Shown here: positions 7,674 to 15,400 of the stretch, in pieces
How positions within the stretch are numbered: the first letter of the stretch is position 1
Layout of the letters: each line of letters opens with the position of its first letter
Assembly (NCBI GenBank): GCA_043748015.1
Contig: JAYTOA010000054.1
Location: forward strand, 1-17,114
From: JAIBBG01 sp043748015
GTDB lineage: Bacteria > Bacteroidota > Bacteroidia > Flavobacteriales_D > Sanyastnellaceae
Direction: 5' to 3'
DNA length: 17,114 nucleotides
Position numbers and translations under genes: made by a program
Notes under the pieces: generated by a model
Told to the model about the DNA's origin: nothing
The model's database searches: none
What the model saw: the letters and a program-made list of their open reading frames with translations, nothing else

Positions 7674-8195
7674 TTATTTTTCCGGGTGAAACCACGAAGA
7701 ATACATGAGATAGTTGTTCGCTATTCTTTGTATTTCACCTTCGAACAATTCTTTGCTCACCTCTTTTACTTTTTTCGCCGGAACACCCGCGTACACACTG
7801 CCGGAAGCAACATGCGTTCCTTCAAGCAAAACAGCACCCGCAGCGATGATACTATTACTTTCGACAACGCAACCGTCCATCACGATGCTTCCCATTCCGA
7901 TCAACACATTGTCATGAATAGTGCACCCATGAACAAGTGCGCGATGTCCAATGGAAACATTGCTGCCAATTATCGTCGCAGCTTTTTGATAGGTGCAATG
8001 AATGATAGCGCCATCCTGAATATTCACCTTATTTCCAATCTGAATTGAATTCACATCTCCTCGAATGACGGCGTTGAACCAAATGCTACAATCGTTACCC
8101 ATGTTTACTTCACCAACGATTGTGGCGTTATCCGCGATATAACAATTTTTTCCGAATGATGGATTTTTTCCTTTGACTGAGAGAATAGTGGGCAT
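7674..8195 (-). CDS. Gamma-carbonic-anhydrase-like protein (left-handed beta-helix)
   Basis: A 173-residue hexapeptide-repeat protein of the gamma carbonic anhydrase/YrdA/PaaY family. Repeats run from about residue 15 to 145 (ADNATIVGEV, GDVNSIQIG, VNIQDGAIIH, TIHDNVLIG, SIIAAGAVL), followed by YAGVPAKKVK and a short C-terminal helix. The three zinc-ligand histidines are present: H66 in GAIIHCTY and H84 and H89 in SIGHRALVHGC. These bind Zn2+ or Fe2+ at trimer interfaces. Family members reversibly hydrate CO2, but many lack measurable activity, so activity is not proven. The start MPTILSVKG matches the usual family start; an upstream ATG at 8216 would add seven residues (MLSNNNS). It is divergent from the YceI gene. 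Confidence 0.9.
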   Translation of the reverse strand: MPTILSVKGKNPSFGKNCYIADNATIVGEVNMGNDCSIWFNAVIRGDVNSIQIGNKVNIQDGAIIHCTYQKAATIIGSNVSIGHRALVHGCTIHDNVLIGMGSIVMDGCVVESNSIIAAGAVLLEGTHVASGSVYAGVPAKKVKEVSKELFEGEIQRIANNYLMYSSWFHPEK

Positions 8196-8353
8196 CGAAT
8201 TATTATTAGAGAGCAAGTTTAGTTCAGTACAAAGCCATACTGCAACTTATTGATCTGTGTCATTGGCTTTTGCGCAATTGATTCAGGTCATCCCGAAAAG
8301 CTTCTACTTGAAAGCATCTTTGCTAAAACAAACAAATCTCAAAAACGAAACTT

Positions 8354-8974
8354 ATGAAAAGAAATCTTTTGATCGCATTTACTGCAGTAGCATTCATTTT
8401 TGCATCGTGCGGAGAAACCAAGCCGGAAGCACCAAAAGCACCACTTACAGCACTTAACGGAGAAGCGAAACTTACAGTTGATCCCTCAGCAAGTAAAGTT
8501 GGATGGGAAGGAACAATGCTCGGACTTTACTCTCACAGCGGACTGATAACATTAAAGTCCGGAGTAATGAGCTTGAAAGACGGCAAAGTTGTGGGTGGAA
8601 ATTTCGTTGTTGATATGAACAGCATCACTCCTACAGACGGTAATTACACAGAACCGGACGGGCACACTGCTGCCAATTTGGTTGGTCACTTGAGCTCACC
8701 AGATTTCTTTGATGTTACCAATAATCCTGAAGCTTCATTTGAAGTCACTTCAGTTGTCGGAAATACGGTGACCGGAAATCTTACACTTCGTGGAAAAACA
8801 AATCCTGAGGTAGTTGAAGTTTCTTCGATTGCACTTGAAGGGGAGAATGTGAAGCTTGTTGGAACATTGAAATTCGACCGTCAGAAATACGGTGTTGCTT
8901 TTGCTATGCCTGTGAAGGACAAAGTTCTCTCTGATGACATCGCAATGAATATTGAATTGGTTGGAAAGAAGTAA
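8354..8974 (+). CDS. YceI-family lipoprotein
   Basis: A 206-residue exported protein. Residues 1-18 form a lipoprotein signal (basic start, hydrophobic LIAFTAVAFIF) ending in the lipobox FASC, with Cys19 as the predicted lipidated residue, so it is tethered to a membrane of the envelope. A Pro/Lys/Glu-rich linker leads into the YceI domain (about 38-205): LTVDPSASKVGWEG, LITLKSGVMSLKDGKVVGGNFVVDM, LSSPDFFDVTNNPEASFE, VTGNLTLRGKT and LKFDRQKYGVAF are the recurrent strands of this family. YceI proteins are extended lipocalin-like barrels that bind isoprenoid or fatty amphiphiles; the ligand here is unknown. Single gene, with a strong terminator 21 nt after its stop. A one-mismatch -7 box (CATCTTTG, 8315-8322) lies upstream, without a well-placed TTG. 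Confidence 0.92.
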   Translation: MKRNLLIAFTAVAFIFASCGETKPEAPKAPLTALNGEAKLTVDPSASKVGWEGTMLGLYSHSGLITLKSGVMSLKDGKVVGGNFVVDMNSITPTDGNYTEPDGHTAANLVGHLSSPDFFDVTNNPEASFEVTSVVGNTVTGNLTLRGKTNPEVVEVSSIALEGENVKLVGTLKFDRQKYGVAFAMPVKDKVLSDDIAMNIELVGKK

Positions 8975-8995
8975 TTCTTCTTTTAGAAGTTGGAG

Positions 8996-9029
8996 AAAAA
9001 GGCTGTCTGGTTAGGCGGCTTTTTTTTTT
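8996..9029 (+). terminator. Rho-independent terminator after the YceI gene
   Basis: An A-run followed by GGCTGTCT pairs with AGGCGGC and a T-run across a GGTT loop; the stem includes G-T pairs and one bulged G, and is followed by nine or ten Ts. It sits 21 nt past the YceI stop and between convergent genes. On the minus strand it also has five Ts after the stem, so it may act on the gene at 9163-9720 as well. Confidence 0.75.
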
Positions 9030-9162
9030 AGTTATTCGTCATTGGGTTATTGAAGGGCGCTTTGTGAATGCGAAGAGAGTTCTGTTTTTGAATTGCACTA
9101 TGGAAAGAGCTTCATGTTGCAAACAGACATACGCGAACTGCTTACTGATTACCGCCTTCTGA

Positions 9163-9720
9163 TCAAGGGGGCAGCGGCCCGGTGTAATTCACACATGGAA
9201 CAGCATGCCAAGGACACGGTTGATTCCAGTTTACAGTGAACACCGCATCCTTCGCTTTCACTTCAAATAATAGTTCGGGCTGTTTCAGCCATTCTTCAAG
9301 ACATGCCTTATTGATGGCAGAATAATTTTGTGACTTTTCTTCGTACGTCTTCAACAATTCCTCGCTAAAAGAACGATCGCTTTTGTTGGAGAAAACGAGG
9401 TGATAATTTCCCTTGGGTAAATTCAAAACAACGATTCCATTTTTATCAGAAACTCCTTGCCCGAGAATTTTGTCTTCTGTGTTGTTGACTGAACCGGGCC
9501 GAATAAAAATTTCTTTATCCGCTAGTGGTTTTGGAGATGTTATCGCATTCAAAATCTCATCGGTTGGTCTTGCGCCACCACAGTAGGAGTCTGTGCGAGT
9601 TACATAGATTGTTACATTGAATAATCTGTCCTCGCTACCTCTTGTACTTTTACATTTTGTAAAAGAAGATGACACAAAGAGCATCATGCAGATGCTCAAC
9701 CAATTATACGCTAGCCTCAT
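9163..9720 (-). CDS. Exported hypothetical protein with YCGGARP motif and prealbumin-like region
   Basis: A 185-residue protein with an N-terminal hydrophobic signal (residues 7-20). C23 follows an atypical FTK, so lipidation is uncertain. It then has the motif YCGGARP (47-52 region) and a segment, about 64-113, of short strands (KEIFIRPG, GQGVSDKNGIVVLNLPKGNYHLVF) that looks like the prealbumin-like/carboxypeptidase-regulatory fold, in which a DKNG turn precedes LPKGNY. The C terminus is proline and cysteine rich (PCPWHAVPC, YTGPLPP). I recall similar YCGGA-P proteins as uncharacterised Bacteroidota envelope proteins; no function is assigned. Its ATG overlaps the stop of the upstream T9SS-sorted gene by 4 bp (ATGA at 9720-9717), which indicates one transcript and probable translational coupling. 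Confidence 0.75.
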   Translation of the reverse strand: MRLAYNWLSICMMLFVSSSFTKCKSTRGSEDRLFNVTIYVTRTDSYCGGARPTDEILNAITSPKPLADKEIFIRPGSVNNTEDKILGQGVSDKNGIVVLNLPKGNYHLVFSNKSDRSFSEELLKTYEEKSQNYSAINKACLEEWLKQPELLFEVKAKDAVFTVNWNQPCPWHAVPCVNYTGPLPP

Positions 9721-10577
9721 TGTTCTTTACAGACGATTCCGATGCCATTAGTCTGACCTCGATTCCTCAAAAGAACAAAATATAATCCTACCTCAAAAGA
9801 GGAAATATCAACTGACTGTAAACCTTGCTTTGTTAATTGCCTTTGTTCAATGAGTTGACCCGTTGAAGAATAAATCTGCAGACTGTAAATACCGGAAGAC
9901 TCAATAGAATTGTGCTGAATGCTTATTCTGTCTGAAGCCGGATTTGGATAAATGTTCAGGGTCACACTTTCCATTTCAAAAACGCTCAAGGTCAATGAAC
10001 AAGGATTATCATTCGTTGGATTTTCCCACCTCAAGTCATTCCCCATGTAAAAACAAGTGACCCACGGACCATAATCCGCTATCGGTCCCAAAGCGCCATC
10101 TACAATTCCAAAGACGGAACCAATTCCTTCCACCCAAAAAGCCGGACCCCCGAAATCTTCGAAGTAGATGATTTTTCTTGATGTCCCATTCACCATAACA
10201 GAGCCTGTATTAGTCACTGTTATTATCTGCACTCCGGTTATTCCATAGGTAGAAATGTCATTGCCCGTTTCAGCGTTGAAATCATAAAGCTGATGCTCTG
10301 TAGTTCCTTGAAGTATATAGACTTTTTTATTGGTTGAATCCTCTCTGATTAATCCGGCGATAAAATCATATTGGCCCTGCGCTGAACCATACCACACCTT
10401 CTTATACGTCTGCGAACCAACAATAGAATCGCCTGATATTACTTCGTAAAAATCTTGCACAAAGAAGCCGTACATGATGCCTTTCCACGTATTGCTCTCG
10501 TTGATCAAAGGATGATATTGGGCATGGATGCCCGCAGTAAAAAACAGCAGTAAAAAAATAGAGATTGACTTTTTCAT
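9717..10577 (-). CDS. Secreted protein with T9SS type A C-terminal sorting domain
   Basis: A 286-residue protein beginning MKKSISIFLLLFFTAG, a clear signal peptide ending near HAQ (residue 20). The middle part (about 25-195) is rich in Tyr, Gly and short strands and has no recognised catalytic motif; phrases such as GLIREDSTNKKVYILQG and DYGPWVTCFYMGNDLRW recur, from memory, in uncharacterised Bacteroidota secreted proteins. Residues about 197-286 are a type A sorting domain with IYPNPASD (209-216), GQLIEQ and GLYFVLLRN, which directs cargo through the type IX secretion system to the cell surface or medium. An upstream in-frame ATG at 10658 would put 27 charged residues before the signal and was rejected. 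It is divergent from the gene at 10703 and overlaps the next gene by 4 bp. Confidence 0.87.
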   Translation of the reverse strand: MKKSISIFLLLFFTAGIHAQYHPLINESNTWKGIMYGFFVQDFYEVISGDSIVGSQTYKKVWYGSAQGQYDFIAGLIREDSTNKKVYILQGTTEHQLYDFNAETGNDISTYGITGVQIITVTNTGSVMVNGTSRKIIYFEDFGGPAFWVEGIGSVFGIVDGALGPIADYGPWVTCFYMGNDLRWENPTNDNPCSLTLSVFEMESVTLNIYPNPASDRISIQHNSIESSGIYSLQIYSSTGQLIEQRQLTKQGLQSVDISSFEVGLYFVLLRNRGQTNGIGIVCKEQ

Positions 10578-10645
10578 CTTAGTAGTGTTTGAACGAAGAC
10601 GCATTTTAAGTTGAATTCGCTGTCCGTCTATGCATATTTTCATTG

Positions 10646-10680
10646 ATTGCATTTTCAATCGTAAGTGCCAACTAGATTTG
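10646..10680 (+). promoter_or_regulatory. Bacteroidetes consensus promoter for the 10703 gene
   Basis: TAGATTTG at 10673-10680 is a perfect match to the Bacteroidetes -7 consensus TAnnTTTG. ATTG at 10646-10649 supplies the -33 TTG with 23 nt between. The -7 box ends 22 nt before the ATG, so the leader would be short and without a Shine-Dalgarno sequence, as is common in this phylum. It lies in the 125-bp divergent gap. Confidence 0.65.
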
Positions 10681-10702
10681 AAACCAACAATTAAGCACGA
10701 AT

Positions 10703-12274
10703 ATGGCCTCGAAATTATTACTCGCTTTAGTTTCCTTTTTTATTTCAATCGCTCTTTTTTCTCAAAGAGATGATGAAAAGTTCACTTTAGCCAAAGGTCC
10801 GGAAAACGAGGGCAAACATTCATATATTGATGGTGTAATTGGTGTCACTTCAAGTGGTGTCATCATTGCCCGGTATCAAAAAAAGGATTTGTACCTAGAG
10901 CTTCTCGATGAAAAAGCCGCCGTGGCAAAATCTGTGTTGCTGAAGGATCTTGAATACAATGGTCATGATAAAAAATATGTTGGCGCGTTCATTTTGAATG
11001 ACAAACTATTCCTACGCTTCAGTGCATACGATAAGAAGAAAAAAATGGCATATGGTCTAATCGATGAGTATGATCCTTCGAGTCTTTCATTTATGAACAA
11101 TGTCAGCAACGAGTCAGTCAATGTTGAAGGAATGAAACGCGTCTACTGGTACGGTGCGGGATTGGGTCGTGCGTTCTCGGAAATGGCAGAGTCAGGATTT
11201 CACATTTCTAATAACTCGAAATTCATAATCGATTATTCCAGTGCTTTCGAAAAGGATAAGACCACCGATGAAAACATTGCGTTGAAGGTTTACGACAATG
11301 AGATGCAGGTTATTTGGGAAAAAGAATTTACTATACCGTATGCCAATGACTTGTTTCAAATTAAGTCTGTCATTGTTGATGATCGAGGCAACGCTCATCT
11401 GCTTGGCAAAGAATATTTAGATAGGTCCAAATCTTCTCGTCGTGGGAAAACAGGCTTCAAGTATCATGTCATTTCTTTCATGAATGAAGGCACGAAGGTC
11501 AAGGACAACGCACTTGAGATTTCGGGACATTTTATAACGGATGCAGCGATGGGAATCACTGCTGATGGCTTTCTTGTTGCCTCCGGTTTTTATGGTTCGA
11601 CTAATGTGTTTTCTATGGATGGTTCTTTTTCAATCAAAATAGATATTGATGCGCAAAAGGTTATTTCCACAAACAAAAAAGAATTTGGAAAAGAGTTCAT
11701 TCAATTGGGAATGTCAGATCGCGAGAAGAAAAAATCAGACAAGAAAGAAGACAAAGGACAAGACCTAGAGTTGCCGGATTTCGATCTTGATCATTTATTG
11801 CTAATGCCTGATGGTGGATGGATTTTACTTGCTGAACAGTTTTATATAACTACACGAACATATACAACGCCGGGACCCAACGGATCTATGAGCACCCGCA
11901 CTGTCACAGTGTACAATTACGATGATATCATAGCCGTAAAGATGAATTCTTCCGGTGAGATTGAATGGAATGTGAAGGTTACAAAACATCAATCATCGCA
12001 GGGAGGAACAAGTATGCTTTCTTATGCATGGGCTAATTGCAACAACAATATTTACCTCGTTTACAATTCCTATCCATTCAGTAAAGACAACGTTGTTTAC
12101 GCGTCAGTCATTACTGCTGATGGAAGCATCACAAAGGAAACTGTCATGTCAGATACGCGAGATGAATTGTCCCTTCATCCGGCTTATTCGGAAAGAATAA
12201 AAAACTGTAAGTTGCTGCTTTATTCTGCAAAGCGCAATGACTATCAATTCAGCTATATGAATATGCGGCCGTAG
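10703..12274 (+). CDS. Exported uncharacterised protein, probable beta-propeller
   Basis: A 523-residue protein with an N-terminal signal peptide (hydrophobic residues 4-19, cleavage likely near FSQ). The rest consists of many short strands with repeated phrases that pair a value with a display or record step (SSGVIIARY, DDRGNAHLLGKEY, ADGFLVASGFYG, PDGGWILLAEQFY, NNIYLVYNSY), which suggests a WD/Kelch-like propeller, though no named repeat is certain. A basic, charged linker (REKKKSDKKEDKGQ, near 341-354) splits it in two. The stretch YNYDDIIAVKMNSSGEIEW resembles a common phrase in unnamed Bacteroidota exported proteins. No T9SS sorting domain or lipobox was found, so a periplasmic location is the best guess. 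Function unknown. It has its own consensus promoter. Confidence 0.75.
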   Translation: MASKLLLALVSFFISIALFSQRDDEKFTLAKGPENEGKHSYIDGVIGVTSSGVIIARYQKKDLYLELLDEKAAVAKSVLLKDLEYNGHDKKYVGAFILNDKLFLRFSAYDKKKKMAYGLIDEYDPSSLSFMNNVSNESVNVEGMKRVYWYGAGLGRAFSEMAESGFHISNNSKFIIDYSSAFEKDKTTDENIALKVYDNEMQVIWEKEFTIPYANDLFQIKSVIVDDRGNAHLLGKEYLDRSKSSRRGKTGFKYHVISFMNEGTKVKDNALEISGHFITDAAMGITADGFLVASGFYGSTNVFSMDGSFSIKIDIDAQKVISTNKKEFGKEFIQLGMSDREKKKSDKKEDKGQDLELPDFDLDHLLLMPDGGWILLAEQFYITTRTYTTPGPNGSMSTRTVTVYNYDDIIAVKMNSSGEIEWNVKVTKHQSSQGGTSMLSYAWANCNNNIYLVYNSYPFSKDNVVYASVITADGSITKETVMSDTRDELSLHPAYSERIKNCKLLLYSAKRNDYQFSYMNMRP

Positions 12275-12311
12275 ATGTTTTCTTTCCTTCTATTCTAACA
12301 CTTTTTTAATG

Positions 12312-12335
12312 GCTGAATGCGAATTCAGCTTCTTT
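12312..12335 (+). terminator. Possible terminator after the 10703-12274 gene
   Basis: A perfect 7-bp inverted repeat (GCTGAAT / ATTCAGC) with a GCGA loop lies 37 nt past the stop and is followed by a weak T-rich stretch (TTCTTTGTTG). It separates this gene from the giant secreted-protein gene. The T tract is imperfect, so efficiency is uncertain. Confidence 0.4.
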
Positions 12336-12474
12336 GTTGCGCTCATCTTCGTCTCACTACGCAACAATTTAACATTTCTCGCCGTATCAGTCAGGCTATG
12401 TCGTGTTGAATCGTGGAGCCATTAGCGTTTACTGGGTCCAACGCCTTTACCCGATAAAACATCAACCTGACTAT

Positions 12475-15400
12475 ATGAAAAATTTGTACTCTCGAATTAT
12501 ACAGAAAATTTCTCGTGCCGCTTGCGCGTACTTTTTCTCCATGTGCTTGACCATCGTCACGATGTCAATGTGCCAAGAAATAGCTGCACAATGCGATAAC
12601 GTGATCGATGGCGGAATCATTTGCTGTGCCCAGACGGGTTGCGGTAATTTCGATCCGGCGCCTTTGACGAGCACGACAAATCCAACCGGCGGTAGTGGTA
12701 CACTTGATGTGATGTGGAAAAGAAGATCCGCCTCCACTGGCATGTTGTATCAAACCATTCTTGGAGCAACGGGATTGAGTTATGATCCCGGGATTATCAC
12801 TGAGACAACCTACTACAAAAGATTCTCCCGTCGTTCGGGATGTGTAGACTATGTTGGTGAAAGCAACGAGATCATGGTTGGCGTAACGCCCTGCGATTAC
12901 AGCGGTACGATGTGTTTCAACGGAACCAATAATCCGGTTGGAGCTGAAGTTTTGTTTTTGGTTGACTATGATATTAATCCTGCACTGGGAACAGTAACTG
13001 TTCGTACAACGTTCTCGAAAAATTTCGTTGATAATACATATGGCATCAATAAAATTGGATGGCCCGGTGGTCACACTTTTGGCAATCTGACGGGCAGTGA
13101 TCACTTACAACTTGCAATGCTTGACGCGAACAACGTCCGCAAGCTCGAATTCAAAATTGACTATATAACGTCTAGCAATTTGGCTCCTTCAGGATACAAA
13201 TGTCTTGGTGTAACAGGTGGCGATGGAAATATGGTTTTTGGTTCTGCATTGAATGTGCTTTCGGCAACGACATCGCTTGACAAAAATTTCAATGAATACG
13301 GATATGTATTGCCTGTGAATTCACCTGCTACCGACGCGAATTACACGCCAAACCCAGCACAACCTGATTGGATCTATGATGTGTGGTATGAAGTTGTCGT
13401 GAAGCTGGATGCTTTTGGAAATGCGGGCTTCGGCACTGTGGACATCGCCGGTGTACATGCAAGTCCCTCCAAAACAGGAAACAACACCGAGCCCGTATTG
13501 CCAGGCGCCTGCCCATGCACAATAATCTGTCCGACTGATTTTACGGTAGAATGTTCTGATCCCAGAACACCGGATGTAACGGGTGCTCCTACTTCTTCAT
13601 GCAACGCATTGTGGACATACACTGATGAATATTGCGCAGTGCCCCTCCCTCCTGATCCAAATAACGGACAGATATGTTTTGGAGGAAGCGCCAATGAAAA
13701 TATTGGTGCAACGACAACTTATTCCATCAATCCGACGGCAAATTCGGGAACAGGAACAGTGACCATTCGAACGACTCTCACTAAGAATTTTGTAGACAAC
13801 ACCTATGGTACAAATAAAATTGATTGGCCGGGAAATCACACTTTCAACAACCTGACAGGTAGTGACAAATTGCGGCTTGCACTTTACGATGCGAGCAATG
13901 TCAAAAAACTGGAATTTGAAATTGACTATCTTACCTCGAGCAATACTGTTCCTTCAGGCTACAAATGCCTTGGTGTAACGGGTGGTGATGGACAGATGAT
14001 TTTTGGAAGTTCGCTCAACGTTCTTTCGGCTACCACTTCCCTGGATAAAAATTTCAATACATATGGTTATGTATTGACAAGCAACTCTCCAGCAACCACA
14101 TCTAGCTACGCCATAAACGAAACCTATCCCAACTGGATATATGAAGTGTGGTATGAGGTAACAGTGAAGCTCACAGCTTTTGGCGCAGCGGGATTTGGAT
14201 CTGTCAACATTGCGGATATACACGCAAGTCCATCCAAGACAGGAAACAATTCAGAGCCTATGGCTGTCATACCTTGCATGCTTCCATGTAACGGTAATAC
14301 AAGCAGCAATTGCATTACACGCTTTCTTCGACATTGGACTTCTGCAGCTGCATCCGGTTCCTGCGATCAGCTTATTACTGTAGTTGACAATCTCGCCCCG
14401 GTAGCTAATATGGAACCGACGGACTTAACCATTCCATGCAATACTCCGCCACCTGCAGCACCCAATGTAACGTTCGATGATTGCCACAGTTTGACAACAA
14501 CTTACAATCAAACAAGTGTCGTCAATCCAAATGGAACAACAACATACACACGCATATGGACAGCTAACGATGGCTGCGGTCATTCTACGACTGTTGATCA
14601 GATAATCACGACACAATTATGCACTGTAAAAGTTGGTGATTATGTATGGAACGACGCCAACTACAACGGGCAACAAGATTCCGGAGAGGCGGCGGTACCG
14701 AATGTTACCGTGCGGTTGTACAATACCGGAACGGATGGCAATGCCGGAACAGCTGATGATGTCCTAATAGCAACAACTTCAACAAACAGCAGTGGATTGT
14801 ATTTATTCACTGTAGAAATTACGGGAGAATATTTCATTGTATTTGATCCGTCCACACTGCCTGCAAACTTCGCGTTCACCTCTCCCGATCTTGGAAATAA
14901 CAACACAGATTCAGATGCAGGTCCAAACGGAAGAACTGACGAATTCAACATCGCACTTGGACAAGCGGATGATCTTTCGTGGGATGCGGGTGTTTACAAT
15001 TGTCCTACGCCGACAGTAACAAGTCAGCCGGGAGCAAACTCAACAGTTAGTTGCGCGCAAGACATTCCACAAATTACAACACCGATTTTTAGTGATCCGT
15101 CGGATGCTGTGCTCGATATTGTACTCAATGAAGTGTTTACCGGAACAGATTGCAATCTCACTATAGTTAGAACTTGGACAGCAACAAACGATTGCGGAAA
15201 CAATGTGAGTGTGTCACAGACAATTCAAGTCTTTGACAATATACCTCCGGTTTTATCAGGTGTGCCCGCTGATCTAATAATGGAATGTGGCGATCCTGTG
15301 GCTTCACTCATGGTGACTGCAACCGACAACTGCACTTCAAATCCCAACATCGGATTGAATGCTGTTACCACGCAACAAGCTTGTGGATACACCTTCGTGC

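Noticed and set aside
7422..8048. 208-codon plus-strand frame across 7422-8048
   Set aside because: It is antisense to the well-supported gamma-carbonic-anhydrase-like gene and to the broken membrane-protein gene; its translation is low-complexity and unlike any family I know.
12565..13104. 179-codon open frame on the minus strand
   Set aside because: It lies fully antisense to the N-terminal part of the giant protein and shows no recognisable family or signal.
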